From NCBI RefSeq assembly GCF_016518545.1, contig NZ_JACVTO010000016.1, forward strand, positions 1 through 64,000: a stretch of DNA of 64,000 bases, read 5' to 3'. Source of the DNA: Pseudomonas sp. S30. GTDB lineage: Bacteria; Pseudomonadota; Gammaproteobacteria; Pseudomonadales; Pseudomonadaceae. The notes under the pieces were generated by a model. It ran no database searches, was not told the origin of the DNA, and was given only the letters and a program-made list of their open reading frames with translations. Of this stretch, positions 16,701 through 27,307 are shown one piece after another. The translations under genes and the position numbers were made by a program. How positions within the stretch are numbered: position 1 is the first letter of the stretch; each line of letters opens with the position of its first letter.

Positions 16701-17519
16701 CTACTTGAAGCGCCGCTCCACGCCTTTCTCCACGAGGATCTTCGCGGAAATCTCCTCCACCGAGAAGTGCGTGGAGTTGATGTTGGGGATGTTCTCGCGA
16801 CGGAACAGGTTCTCCACCTCGCGCACTTCGAACTCGCACTGGGCGAAGCTGGAGTAGCGGCTGTTGGGCTTGCGTTCATGGCGGATGGCGGTCAGCCGAT
16901 CGGCATCGATGGTCAGGCCGAACAGCTTGCCGTGGTGCTTCTTCAGCACCGGCGGCAGTTGCAGGCGCTCCATGTCGTCTTCGGTCAGCGGGTAATTGGC
17001 GGCGCGAATGCCGAACTGCATGGCCATGTACAAACACGTCGGCGTCTTGCCGCATCGCGACACGCCCACCAATATGAGGTCGGCCTTGTCGTAATAATGG
17101 GTGCGTGCGCCATCGTCGTTGTCCAGGGCGAAGTTGACGGCCTCGATCCGCTCCATGTAGTTGGAGTTGCCGCCAATGGAGTGGGACTTGCCGACCGAAT
17201 AGGACGAATGCGCTGTCAGTTCCTGCTCCAGCGGCGAAAGAAAGGTCGAGAAGATGTCGATCATGAAGCCGTTGGACGTGGCCATGACCTCGCGGATGTC
17301 CTGGTTGACGATGGTGTCGAAGATGATCGGCCGCACGCCGTCGCGCTCGGCCGCCGCGTTGATCTGCTGGACCATGGCCCGCGCCTTGTCCAGCGTGTCG
17401 ATGTAGGGGCGAGTGAATTTGGCGAAGGGAATGCTATCGAACTGCGCCAGCAGACTCTGGCCCAGGGTTTCGGCGGTGATGCCGGTGCCGTCGGAGATGA
17501 AGAACGCGGATCGTTTCAT
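16701..17519 (-). CDS. ppsR: PEP synthase regulatory protein (kinase/pyrophosphorylase, DUF299)
   Basis: A 272-residue bifunctional enzyme that inactivates PEP synthase by ADP-dependent phosphorylation of a Thr and reactivates it by phosphate-dependent removal. The start M-K-R-S-A-F-F-I-S-D-G-T-G-I-T-A-E-T is the family signature, and the P-loop-like G-V-S-R-C-G-K-T is at residues 152-159. Other conserved blocks are H-S-x-G-G-N-S-N-Y and L-T-I-D-A-D-R-L. It is divergent from its target ppsA, whose start is 182 bp away, so both promoters share a short region. Confidence 0.95.
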   Translation of the reverse strand: MKRSAFFISDGTGITAETLGQSLLAQFDSIPFAKFTRPYIDTLDKARAMVQQINAAAERDGVRPIIFDTIVNQDIREVMATSNGFMIDIFSTFLSPLEQELTAHSSYSVGKSHSIGGNSNYMERIEAVNFALDNDDGARTHYYDKADLILVGVSRCGKTPTCLYMAMQFGIRAANYPLTEDDMERLQLPPVLKKHHGKLFGLTIDADRLTAIRHERKPNSRYSSFAQCEFEVREVENLFRRENIPNINSTHFSVEEISAKILVEKGVERRFK

Positions 17520-17700
17520 TTGCGCCAGGGGCCTTAAGCTGCCGAATGTTTCTGGATATGATAGGTTCGGTTTGCCGAACGCGGACGTTCGGCATTCTCA
17601 CTTATTTTCCAGGTCCAGGCCACCAGCGTCCCGGCCCAGCCGCAGCGTCGACAGGCGGGCGCCCTTGAGCTTTTCCAACACAGTCAGTGGAGAGATCACC

Positions 17701-20076
<2,376 letters not shown>

Positions 20077-20088
20077 TGCGTCGAACCC

Positions 20089-20108
20089 GGGGGCGATCAC
20101 TCGCCCCC
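20089..20108 (+). terminator. Hairpin just downstream of ppsA
   Basis: GGGGGCGA (20089-20096) and TCGCCCCC (20101-20108) form a perfect 8-bp stem with a TCAC loop, 13 bases after the ppsA stop. No long T-run follows directly, so it may stabilise the mRNA end or work with the larger structure at 20112. Confidence 0.6.
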
Positions 20109-20111
20109 TCG

Positions 20112-20190
20112 CAGAAGCGGGCTTGCATCGCGGCGGAAATCACGACCTGAGGGTCCAACCGTCGCGATACTCGCCCGCTTCTGTGTTTTT
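20112..20190 (+). repeat. REP-like long imperfect inverted repeat, likely terminator
   Basis: CAGAAGCGGGC (20112-20122) pairs perfectly with GCCCGCTTCTG (20173-20183), and inside it ATCGCG (20127-20132) pairs with CGCGAT (20163-20168). The right arm is followed by TGTTTTT (20184-20190). The GCGGGC...GCCCGC core resembles the repetitive extragenic palindromes common in P. putida-group genomes. Position and T-run suggest it ends ppsA transcription. Confidence 0.65.
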
Positions 20191-20215
20191 CTCCCTCTTT
20201 CATTGCCGTGAATCC

Positions 20216-21256
20216 ATGCAAAGCAGCAGTACCCTTTTTCCCGTGGCCCTGCTCAGTGCGGAGCGGCGCGGCGACCTCAGCGAAGACGTCTACCGAATCA
20301 AAGCCGCCAACAGTCCCGATCCCAGCGTCGAACTGGCCGTGACCCGCCTGGGCCTGGCCGATCGGCCGGTCGCTCAGGGCGTGCCGGTGATCCTCGTGCA
20401 TGGCAGCTTTTCCAACCGCCGCTTCTGGTATTCGCCCAAGGGCCTGGGCTTGGGCGCCCATCTGGCGCGGGCCGGATTCGACGTATGGATCCCCGAAATG
20501 CGTGGTCATGGCCTGTCCCCGCGCAATCGTCAATGGCGCACCAATCGAGTGGCGGACTACGCCGCTTTCGACCTGCCGGTGATCGGCGCCTTCGTGCGCG
20601 AAACCAGCGGCCAGGTGCCGCATTGGCTGGGCCACTCGCTGGGCGGCATCACCCTGGTGGCCGCCCTGGGTGGCGGTCACCTGGACAGCGCCAGCGTGGC
20701 CAGCGTGGCCCTGTTCGGCACCCAGGTCAGCCGGCGCTACTGGCCATTGAAGCTGCCGCCGCTGGAGTGGGGCGCGCGCCTGTTGCTCAAGCGCCTGGCC
20801 CAGCTGTCCGGGCCGCGGCTCAAGCGCGGTCCGGAAGACGAGCCGATCGGGCTGGCCCTGGAGGCCTTGCGCTGGCATGGCCTGTTCGGGCGCTTCGGTG
20901 TCAAGGGGCGGGACTGGTGGGCCGGGCTGACCGAGGTCCGCGTGCCCCTGCTCGCCGCAGCCGCGACGGCGGATACCCAGGCTCCGCCGTGGGCGTGCCG
21001 GGCGTTGTTCGAGCAATGGGGCGATACCCGCAAGCAGTTCCTGCGCCTGGGCCGCGAAGACGGCTTCGAGGCCTTCGGCCACGTCGACATGCTGATCAGC
21101 AGGGCGGCCCAGGTGCAGGTCTGGCCGTTGGTCGAGCGCTGGTTTCTCGAAGCGCAGCAGCTCGCCGGCAGCGTACCGACTGACTGCACGGTCTCGGATG
21201 ACTGCACGGGCCATGAAGGTGTAGCCTTGCCCGACACCCGCCTTCGTTATGACTGA
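20216..21256 (+). CDS. Alpha/beta-fold hydrolase
   Basis: A 346-residue protein without an obvious signal peptide. The oxyanion-loop motif V-H-G-S-F-S-N is at about residues 61-67, the nucleophile elbow G-H-S-L-G-G at about 140-145, and a late F-E-A-F-G-H-V-D-M probably carries the catalytic His. The arrangement is that of an esterase or acyl hydrolase. In Pseudomonas the same order (ppsA, hydrolase, rraA, cmaX) is conserved, which supports it being a core gene. Substrate unknown. ATG 20216 starts the folded domain; the upstream extension runs into the terminator structure. Confidence 0.8.
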   Translation: MQSSSTLFPVALLSAERRGDLSEDVYRIKAANSPDPSVELAVTRLGLADRPVAQGVPVILVHGSFSNRRFWYSPKGLGLGAHLARAGFDVWIPEMRGHGLSPRNRQWRTNRVADYAAFDLPVIGAFVRETSGQVPHWLGHSLGGITLVAALGGGHLDSASVASVALFGTQVSRRYWPLKLPPLEWGARLLLKRLAQLSGPRLKRGPEDEPIGLALEALRWHGLFGRFGVKGRDWWAGLTEVRVPLLAAAATADTQAPPWACRALFEQWGDTRKQFLRLGREDGFEAFGHVDMLISRAAQVQVWPLVERWFLEAQQLAGSVPTDCTVSDDCTGHEGVALPDTRLRYD

Positions 21257-21268
21257 CAGGAGTTCCCC

Positions 21269-21760
21269 ATGCAGCATTACGTCACCCCAGACCTGTGCGA
21301 TGCCTATCCCGACCTGGTTCAGGTGCTCGAGCCGATGTTCAGCAACTTTGGCGGGCGCGATTCCTTCGGTGGACAAATCGTCACCCTCAAATGTTTCGAG
21401 GACAACTCGCGGGTTCGGGAGCAGGTCGAACTCGACGGCCGGGGCAAGGTGCTGGTGGTCGATGGTGGTGGCTCGCTGCGCCGGGCGCTGCTGGGCGACA
21501 TGCTGGCGGAAAAAGCCGCCAGCAATGGCTGGGAAGGCTTGGTGATCTACGGCTGCGTGCGTGATGTCGACGTGCTCGCGCAGACCAACGTCGGTGTGCA
21601 GGCGCTGGCCAGCCATCCGTTGAAGACCGACAAGCGCGGCATTGGCGATGTCGATGTCCCGGTCACCTTCGCCGGCGTCACCTTCCTCCCCGGCCACTAT
21701 CTATACGCCGACAACAATGGCGTGATCGTCTCGCCCAGCCCGCTGACCCAGCCGCAGTGA
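21269..21760 (+). CDS. rraA: RraA-family protein (regulator of RNase E activity A type)
   Basis: A 163-residue protein matching the RraA family: T-P-D-L-C-D-A-Y, F-G-G-R-D-S-F-G-G-Q-I, V-V-D-G-G-G-S-L-R-R-A-L-L-G-D and the late G-C-V-R-D. In E. coli RraA binds RNase E and slows RNA decay; many RraA-fold proteins instead act as class II aldolases or 4-hydroxy-4-methyl-2-oxoglutarate aldolases, and the G-G-x-x-R-D motif with metal site fits either role. It begins 12 bases after the hydrolase gene, with AGGAG before the ATG, suggesting cotranscription. Confidence 0.85.
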   Translation: MQHYVTPDLCDAYPDLVQVLEPMFSNFGGRDSFGGQIVTLKCFEDNSRVREQVELDGRGKVLVVDGGGSLRRALLGDMLAEKAASNGWEGLVIYGCVRDVDVLAQTNVGVQALASHPLKTDKRGIGDVDVPVTFAGVTFLPGHYLYADNNGVIVSPSPLTQPQ

Positions 21761-21787
21761 CGCGCCGCGAGCGCTGATGGAGTGTCG

Positions 21788-22783
21788 ATGTTCGAGGAAG
21801 AAAACGCGCAGTGGGGGCTGGTGCATGCCCTGGTGCTCGACGGCAAGGGCGGCGCCCGTGCGATTGCCCGTACCGAGTTGGATCATCTGCAATTGCAGGA
21901 ACAGGAGAGCCTCTGGCTGCACTGGGACCGCAGCCATCCGCAGACCCGCACCTGGCTGCTGCAGGACAGCGGCCTGAGCGAGTTCGCCTGCGAGCTGCTG
22001 CTGGAGGAAAACACCCGCCCGCGTTTGCTGCCGCTGCCCCAGGAGCAGATGCTGCTGTTCCTGCGCGGGGTCAACCTCAACCCGGGGGCCGAGCCTGAAG
22101 ACATGGTTTCGGTGCGCATTTTCGCCGAGCCACGACGCCTCATCTCCCTGCGCCTGCGGCCGCTGCGCGCCAGCGACGAGGTGCTGCAGCAGCTCAGCGA
22201 GGGGCGTGGACCCAGGTCGGTCTCGGAACTGTTGCTGCTGATGGGCGAGCTGCTCACCGAGAAGGTCCAGGCTCTGGTCAGCGATCTGTCCGAAGCCGTC
22301 GACCTGGAAGAAGAAAAGGTCGAATCCGACGAGCGGTACAGCCCGGCCCAGGGCAGCCTGCAGCAGATACGCCGCCGTGCAGCCGGCCTGCGCCGGTTCC
22401 TGGCGCCGCAGCGAGACATCTATGCCCAGTTGTCGCGGCACAAGTGGAGCTGGTTCGCCGACGCCGATGCCGATTACTGGAACGAGCTCAACAACAGCCT
22501 GATCCGTTATCTCGAGGAGCTGGAGCTGGCACGCGAACGCGCCGCACTGGTGCTCGAAGGCGAAGACCGGCGGCGCAGCGAGCTGATGAACCGGACCATG
22601 TTCCGCTTCGGCATCATCACCTGCATCTTCCTGCCGATGAGTTTTCTCACCGGCCTGCTGGGGATCAACGTCGGCGGCATACCCGGTGCCAGCAATCCCT
22701 ACGGGTTCCTGGTGGCGTGCCTGGTCGTGCTGGCCCTGGCCGTCGGTCAATGGTGGCTGTTCAGACGGCTGCGCTGGGTGTGA
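21788..22783 (+). CDS. cmaX: CmaX, CorA/ZntB-family metal transporter
   Basis: A 331-residue protein: a large cytoplasmic N-terminal part with a long charged helix (about residues 225-290), then two C-terminal transmembrane helices. The pore-end motif is Gly-Ile-Asn (L-L-G-I-N-V-G-G-I-P-G) rather than Gly-Met-Asn, as in ZntB-like members that may use Zn2+ or Mg2+. The gene order cmaX-crfX-cmpX-sigX-oprF is conserved in Pseudomonas and gives the name. ATG 21788 follows GGAG by 6 bases; the GTG at 21782 overlaps that site. Confidence 0.9.
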   Translation: MFEEENAQWGLVHALVLDGKGGARAIARTELDHLQLQEQESLWLHWDRSHPQTRTWLLQDSGLSEFACELLLEENTRPRLLPLPQEQMLLFLRGVNLNPGAEPEDMVSVRIFAEPRRLISLRLRPLRASDEVLQQLSEGRGPRSVSELLLLMGELLTEKVQALVSDLSEAVDLEEEKVESDERYSPAQGSLQQIRRRAAGLRRFLAPQRDIYAQLSRHKWSWFADADADYWNELNNSLIRYLEELELARERAALVLEGEDRRRSELMNRTMFRFGIITCIFLPMSFLTGLLGINVGGIPGASNPYGFLVACLVVLALAVGQWWLFRRLRWV

Positions 22784-22891
22784 AGGCAATGCCGAACGTC
22801 CAACTGCAGCGCTGCGCCGGTCTGCGTCATCATCGTGTTGTGACCCGCCGGGCAGAGCCCTCGTCTCTGAGTGACATCACGCGAGGTGCCC

Positions 22892-23146
22892 ATGCACGAT
22901 CCGTTTGAAGAATCCTTGCGCGACCTGCTCAAAGCGTCGCCGTCCGGCCATGACCGAGACGACGACGCTTGCCTGGGTCGTGTGCTCAAGACCGCCAACC
23001 GTCAGGTCGGCGCGGGCGATCTGTTCAGTCTGCTGGGACGCTGGAGCCAGGCGCTGCTGATCGCTGTCAACAATGGCTCGGCGCACGTGGCGCCGGTGCG
23101 TCGTACTCCTGCCGCTGGCAGACCGCAAGCTGATAAGGCCGAATGA
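22892..23146 (+). CDS. crfX: CrfX, small conserved protein of the cmaX-cmpX operon
   Basis: An 84-residue charged cytoplasmic protein (M-H-D-P-F-E-E-S-L-R-D-L-L) of unknown function, with a conserved centre G-D-L-F-S-L-L-G-R-W-S-Q-A-L. ATG 22892 follows a GAGG site; the extra upstream residues do not look like protein. The stop overlaps the cmpX start (ATGA), so the two are translationally coupled. The name follows its place between cmaX and cmpX. Confidence 0.85.
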   Translation: MHDPFEESLRDLLKASPSGHDRDDDACLGRVLKTANRQVGAGDLFSLLGRWSQALLIAVNNGSAHVAPVRRTPAAGRPQADKAE

Positions 23147-23973
23147 ATATGGAACTCGATCTCTGGACCCAGAGCCTGGTCACCGCCATGACGGCCCTTT
23201 GGACCAAGGTGGCGAACTTCATCCCCAACCTGTTCGGCGCGCTGGTGGTGGTGCTGCTGGGCTTCGTCGTGGCCAAGCTGCTCGACACCCTGCTGTCCAA
23301 ACTGCTCGCCAAGTTCGGCCTGGATCGCCTCATGAGCGGTACCGGCCTCACCAAGATTCTCGGCCGGGTCGGCATCCAGGTGCCGATCTCGACGCTCATC
23401 GGCAAGATCGTCTACTGGTTCATCCTGCTCATTTTCCTGGTGTCCGCCGCCGAGTCCCTGGGCCTAGAACGCGTCTCGGCCACCCTCGACATGCTTGCCC
23501 TGTACCTGCCCAAGGTGTTCGGTGCGGCCCTGGTGCTGCTGGCTGGCGTGCTGCTGGCACAGTTGGTCAACGGTCTGGTGCGCGGCGCAGCCGAAGGCAT
23601 CGGCCTGGAATATGCCGCCGGGGTAGGGCGCATCGCCCAGGGCTTGGTGATCATCATCTCGATTTCCGTGGCGATCAGCCAGTTGGAGGTCAAAACCGAC
23701 CTGCTCAATCACGTGATCGTGATCGGCCTGATTACCGTTGGTCTGGCCGTTGCCCTGGCGATGGGCCTGGGCAGCCGCGAAATCGCCGGGCAGATCCTCG
23801 CCGGCATTTATGTGCGCGAGCTGTATCAGGTGGGGCAGCAGGTGCGTATTGGCGAGGTCGAAGGGCAGATCGAGGCGATCGGTACCGTCAAGACCACCCT
23901 GATGACCGACGAAGGCGAACTGGTGTCGCTGTCCAACCGCGAATTGCTCGAACAGCGTGTGAGTAGTCGCTGA
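23143..23973 (+). CDS. cmpX: CmpX, MscS-like conserved membrane protein
   Basis: A 276-residue inner-membrane protein with about four hydrophobic segments (for example L-F-G-A-L-V-V-V-L-L-G-F-V-V and V-Y-W-F-I-L-L-I-F-L-V) followed by a conserved Gly-rich MscS-like segment (G-L-G-S-R-E-I-A-G-Q-I-L-A-G). It resembles small mechanosensitive-channel proteins. In Pseudomonas cmpX lies immediately before sigX and is connected with membrane-state and SigX activity. It starts in the crfX stop codon. Confidence 0.9.
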   Translation: MNMELDLWTQSLVTAMTALWTKVANFIPNLFGALVVVLLGFVVAKLLDTLLSKLLAKFGLDRLMSGTGLTKILGRVGIQVPISTLIGKIVYWFILLIFLVSAAESLGLERVSATLDMLALYLPKVFGAALVLLAGVLLAQLVNGLVRGAAEGIGLEYAAGVGRIAQGLVIIISISVAISQLEVKTDLLNHVIVIGLITVGLAVALAMGLGSREIAGQILAGIYVRELYQVGQQVRIGEVEGQIEAIGTVKTTLMTDEGELVSLSNRELLEQRVSSR

Positions 23974-24060
23974 CGGTACAAGCTGTTAATGTATGCCGCC
24001 GCTGAACACTGCCCTCGGGGCCGCGCGGCGACATTGACCTGACTGTCGGCCAGATCCGTT

Positions 24061-24651
24061 TTGAATAAAGTGCACACGCCGCCCATGCGCTACGAACCCC
24101 GCGACCTCACCGACGAGGAACTGGTGGCGCGTTCGCATGAGGAATTGTTCCACGTTACTCGCGCCTATGAAGAACTCATGCGGCGTTACCAGCGGACTCT
24201 GTTCAACGTCTGCTCGCGTTATCTCGGGAACGACCGTGATGCCGATGATGTCTGTCAGGAAGTCATGCTCAAGGTGCTGTACGGGCTGAAGAACTTCGAG
24301 GGAAAATCCAAGTTCAAGACCTGGCTTTACAGCATCACGTACAACGAATGCATCACCCAGTACCGCAAGGAGCGCCGCAAGCGTCGATTGCTCGATGCCC
24401 TGAGCCTGGACCCCGTCGAAGAGGCGTCCGAGGACAAGGCACCGAAAGCGGAGGAGAAAGGCGGGCTGGACAAGTGGCTGGTGCATGTGAACCCGATCGA
24501 TCGGGAGATTCTGGTACTGCGCTTCGTCGCCGAACTGGAGTTCCAGGAGATCGCAGACATCATGCACATGGGCCTGAGCGCCACGAAAATGCGTTACAAG
24601 CGTGCGCTCGACAAGCTTCGTGAGAAATTTGCTGACTCAGCTGAAACTTAG
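24061..24651 (+). CDS. sigX: ECF sigma factor SigX
   Basis: A 196-residue extracytoplasmic-function sigma factor. Region 2 (about residues 35-105) includes V-C-S-R-Y-L-G-N-D-R-D-A-D-D-V-C-Q-E-V and F-E-G-K-S-K-F-K-T-W-L-Y; region 4 (about 140-190) includes D-R-E-I-L-V-L-R-F, the helix-turn-helix E-L-E-F-Q-E-I-A-D and S-A-T-K-M-R-Y-K-R-A. SigX controls envelope fatty-acid and oprF-related genes. The start is the TTG at 24061, giving M-N-K-V as in other Pseudomonas SigX proteins; the ATG at 24085 is an alternative. No anti-sigma gene is adjacent. Confidence 0.93.
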   Translation: MNKVHTPPMRYEPRDLTDEELVARSHEELFHVTRAYEELMRRYQRTLFNVCSRYLGNDRDADDVCQEVMLKVLYGLKNFEGKSKFKTWLYSITYNECITQYRKERRKRRLLDALSLDPVEEASEDKAPKAEEKGGLDKWLVHVNPIDREILVLRFVAELEFQEIADIMHMGLSATKMRYKRALDKLREKFADSAET

Positions 24652-24676
24652 TCCTACGCAAATGGCTCAAACGAAT

Positions 24677-24700
24677 CGGCAAGGTCTGCTAGACTTGCCG
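24677..24700 (+). terminator. Hairpin between sigX and oprF
   Basis: CGGCAAG (24677-24683) pairs with CTTGCCG (24694-24700), 26 bases after the sigX stop. There is no T-run, so it would weaken rather than stop read-through; in Pseudomonas oprF is partly transcribed from upstream and partly from its own promoter. Confidence 0.45.
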
Positions 24701-24761
24701 TCGAGTTGTCCTACGGCTATTGGTGGGACGGCTTAACTATCACTAGATGGGGATTTAACGG

Positions 24762-25799
24762 ATGAAATTGAAAAACACCTTGGGCTTGGCCATTGGTTCG
24801 CTCGTAGCCGCCACCTCGATTGGCGCTATGGCACAAGGTCAAGGCGCCGTCGAAACCGAGATCTTCTACAAGAAGGAGTTCTTCGACAGCCAGCGCGACT
24901 ACAAAAACGACGGCAACCTGTTCGGCGGTTCGATCGGTTACTTCCTGACCGACGACGTTGAACTGCGTCTGGGCTACGACGAAGTTCACAACGCTCGTGG
25001 CGACGACGGCAAGAACATCAAGGGCTCGAACACTGCTCTTGACGCCGTTTACCACTTCAACAACCCGTACGACGCCATCCGTCCGTACGTGTCGGCCGGT
25101 TTCTCCCACCAGTCGATCGGCCAGAGCTTCCGTGGCGGTCGTGACCACTCCACCTTCGCCAACATCGGCGCTGGCGCCAAGTGGTACATCACCGACATGT
25201 TCTACGCCCGTGCTGGCGTTGAAGCTCAGTACAACATCGACCAAGGTGACACCGAGTGGGCACCAAGCGTCGGCGTTGGCCTGAACTTCGGCGGTAGCCC
25301 GAAGCAGACCGCAGCCCCTGCTCCTGTTGCAGCGCCTGAAGTGTGCACCGACAGCGACAACGACGGCGTTTGCGACAACATCGACAAGTGCCCGGACACC
25401 CCGGCCAACGTCACCGTTGACGCCGACGGCTGCCCAGCTGCCGCTGAAAACGTCCGCGTCGAGCTGGACGTGAAGTTCGACTTCGACAAGTCGGTCGTCA
25501 AGCCTAACAGCTACGGCGACATCGAGAACCTGGCTGCCTTCATGAAGCAGTACCCACAAACCACCACCGTGGTTGAAGGTCACACTGACTCCGTAGGTCC
25601 AGACGCTTACAACCAGAAGCTGTCCGAGCGCCGCGCCAGTGCCGTCAAGCAAGTTCTGACCCAGCGGTTCGGCGTAGACTCCAGCCGTGTTAGCTCGGTT
25701 GGCTACGGTGAGACCCGTCCGGTTGCCGACAACGCTACCGAAGCTGGTCGCGCTGTCAACCGTCGCGTTGAAGCTCAAGTAGAAGCCCAAGCCAAGTAA
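24762..25799 (+). CDS. oprF: Major outer-membrane porin OprF
   Basis: A 345-residue outer-membrane protein with a signal peptide (M-K-L-K-N-T-L-G-L-A-I-G ... G-A-M-A). The N-terminal ~150 mature residues form an eight-stranded barrel; then comes a Pro/Ala linker (A-P-A-P-V-A-A-P), a Cys-containing loop (C-T-D-S-D-N-D-G-V-C-D-N-I-D-K-C-P) and the OmpA C-terminal peptidoglycan-binding domain (V-E-G-H-T-D-S-V-G, Q-K-L-S-E-R-R-A). It supplies the cell envelope with its main porin and wall anchor. Codon use is strongly biased, as expected for an abundant protein. Terminator at 25821. Confidence 0.97.
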   Translation: MKLKNTLGLAIGSLVAATSIGAMAQGQGAVETEIFYKKEFFDSQRDYKNDGNLFGGSIGYFLTDDVELRLGYDEVHNARGDDGKNIKGSNTALDAVYHFNNPYDAIRPYVSAGFSHQSIGQSFRGGRDHSTFANIGAGAKWYITDMFYARAGVEAQYNIDQGDTEWAPSVGVGLNFGGSPKQTAAPAPVAAPEVCTDSDNDGVCDNIDKCPDTPANVTVDADGCPAAAENVRVELDVKFDFDKSVVKPNSYGDIENLAAFMKQYPQTTTVVEGHTDSVGPDAYNQKLSERRASAVKQVLTQRFGVDSSRVSSVGYGETRPVADNATEAGRAVNRRVEAQVEAQAK

Positions 25800-25820
25800 T
25801 TGGTCTGACGCTTCATGAAA

Positions 25821-25845
25821 AACCCGGCCCCGGCCGGGTTTTTCT
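25821..25845 (+). terminator. Rho-independent terminator after oprF
   Basis: AACCCGGCC (25821-25829) pairs with GGCCGGGTT (25832-25840) across a two-base gap, flanked by A-runs before and TTTT after. It ends the sigX/oprF transcript. Confidence 0.9.
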
Positions 25846-25949
25846 TTGCCTGTGAATCCGTCAGTACCCAGGCTATGCCAAAGGCCTGTCGCCGCAGCGA
25901 CGCGCTGGCTATAATTGCCGCCTCATTCTTCCCCCGGTTCTCTCTGCCC

Positions 25950-26972
25950 ATGTATACCCTGGCCCGCGAGCTGCTGTTCAAGCTTTCCCCGGAAACCTCC
26001 CACGATCTGTCTCTGGACCTGATCGGTGCGGGTGGCCGTCTTGGCCTCAATGGTCTGCTGAGCAAGCGTCCGGCATCGCTGCCGACCACGGTGATGGGCC
26101 TGGACTTCGCCAATCCCGTAGGTCTTGCCGCTGGGCTGGACAAGAATGGCGCCGCCATAGACGGATTCGCCCAATTGGGCTTCGGCTTCCTCGAGATCGG
26201 TACCGTCACCCCGCGCCCGCAGCCCGGTAACCCGAAGCCTCGGCTGTTCCGCTTGCCTGAAGCGACGGCCATCATCAATCGCATGGGTTTCAACAACCTG
26301 GGGGTCGACCACCTGCTGTCACGTGTGCGCACGGCACGTTACCGGGGTGTGCTGGGCATCAACATCGGCAAGAATTTCGATACGCCCGTCGAACGAGCTC
26401 AGGACGATTACCTGATCTGCCTGGAAAAGGTCTACGGCCACGCCAGCTATGTCACCGTCAACGTCAGCTCGCCCAACACCCCAGGCCTGCGTAGCCTGCA
26501 GTTTGGCGACTCGCTCAAGCAGTTGCTGGACGCCCTGGCAGAGCGCCGCGAGCAGCTAACGCTCGAGCACGGCAAGCGTGTCCCGCTGGCGATCAAGATC
26601 GCGCCGGACATGAGCGATGAAGAAACCGCGCTGGTCGCCGCTGCCCTGGTCGAGTCGGGCATGGATGCGGTGATCGCCACCAATACCACCTTGAGTCGCG
26701 AAGGGGTCGAGGGTCTGGCGTTCGGGGGCGAAGCCGGCGGACTGTCCGGGGCTCCTGTTCTGCACAAGAGCACGCACATCGTCAAGGTATTGGCCGGTGA
26801 ACTGGGGGGCAAGCTGCCGATCATCGCCGCCGGCGGTATCACCGAAGGTGCGCATGCGGCGCAGAAGATCGCGGCAGGCGCGAGCCTGGTTCAGGTCTAT
26901 TCAGGGTTCATCTACAAAGGGCCTGCACTCATCCGCGAGGCAGTGGACGCCATTGCGGCGCTGCGTCGCTGA
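25950..26972 (+). CDS. pyrD: Dihydroorotate dehydrogenase, class 2 (quinone)
   Basis: A 340-residue membrane-associated FMN enzyme that oxidises dihydroorotate to orotate in pyrimidine synthesis, passing electrons to ubiquinone. The N-terminal helices (M-Y-T-L-A-R-E-L-L-F-K-L-S-P-E-T-S-H) bind the membrane, as in class 2. Core marks are N-P-V-G-L-A-A-G-L-D-K-N-G, I-G-T-V-T-P-R-P-Q-P-G-N, the catalytic-Ser segment N-V-S-S-P-N-T-P-G-L-R and I-I-A-A-G-G-I. ATG 25950 matches the family start; upstream in-frame residues belong to the oprF terminator region. Confidence 0.96.
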   Translation: MYTLARELLFKLSPETSHDLSLDLIGAGGRLGLNGLLSKRPASLPTTVMGLDFANPVGLAAGLDKNGAAIDGFAQLGFGFLEIGTVTPRPQPGNPKPRLFRLPEATAIINRMGFNNLGVDHLLSRVRTARYRGVLGINIGKNFDTPVERAQDDYLICLEKVYGHASYVTVNVSSPNTPGLRSLQFGDSLKQLLDALAERREQLTLEHGKRVPLAIKIAPDMSDEETALVAAALVESGMDAVIATNTTLSREGVEGLAFGGEAGGLSGAPVLHKSTHIVKVLAGELGGKLPIIAAGGITEGAHAAQKIAAGASLVQVYSGFIYKGPALIREAVDAIAALRR

Positions 26973-27009
26973 CTCTAGCGTACCAGTCGAGGCCAGTCGT
27001 GGTTAAAAG

Positions 27010-27037
27010 AAGGGCCCCTCTAAGGGGCCCTTGGGCC
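27010..27037 (-). terminator. Terminator between convergent pyrD and rmf
   Basis: AAGGGCCCC (27010-27018) pairs perfectly with GGGGCCCTT (27024-27032) with a five-base loop. Read on the minus strand the stem is followed by CTTTTAACC, so it should end the rmf transcript; it may also act on pyrD. Confidence 0.8.
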
Positions 27038-27091
27038 TTGGCCCGACGCCCGGATGGGGCGTTCATGGTGAATCGAATTCAGAAACCTCTT

Positions 27092-27307
27092 TCAGCCAAC
27101 CGCGTGATTTTCGTTGAGTCTGTGGATGCCAGCGGTGCCGGTCATGCCGTCCCAGTTGTCGCCGCGACCCTCACGCCAGCCGTTTATCCATGCCTGACGT
27201 ACGGAAGGCAGTGTGAAGGGGCAAAGTTCGCGGGATTTTCCGGTGACCCCATATTGGTAGCCACGTGAATATGCTCGTTCCAACGGATCACGCTTAAGTC
27301 TTCTCAT
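27092..27307 (-). CDS. rmf: Ribosome modulation factor
   Basis: A 71-residue basic protein that binds 70S ribosomes in stationary phase and pairs them into inactive 100S dimers. The core M-R-R-L-K-R-D-P-L-E-R-A-Y-S-R-G-Y-Q-Y-G and later E-L-C-P-F and W-x-x-G-W-R-E-G match E. coli Rmf closely; it has an extra C-terminal tail (about 15 residues) common in Pseudomonas. ATG 27307 has GAGGGC upstream. The 5' leader carries two tandem hairpins. Confidence 0.95.
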   Translation of the reverse strand: MRRLKRDPLERAYSRGYQYGVTGKSRELCPFTLPSVRQAWINGWREGRGDNWDGMTGTAGIHRLNENHAVG

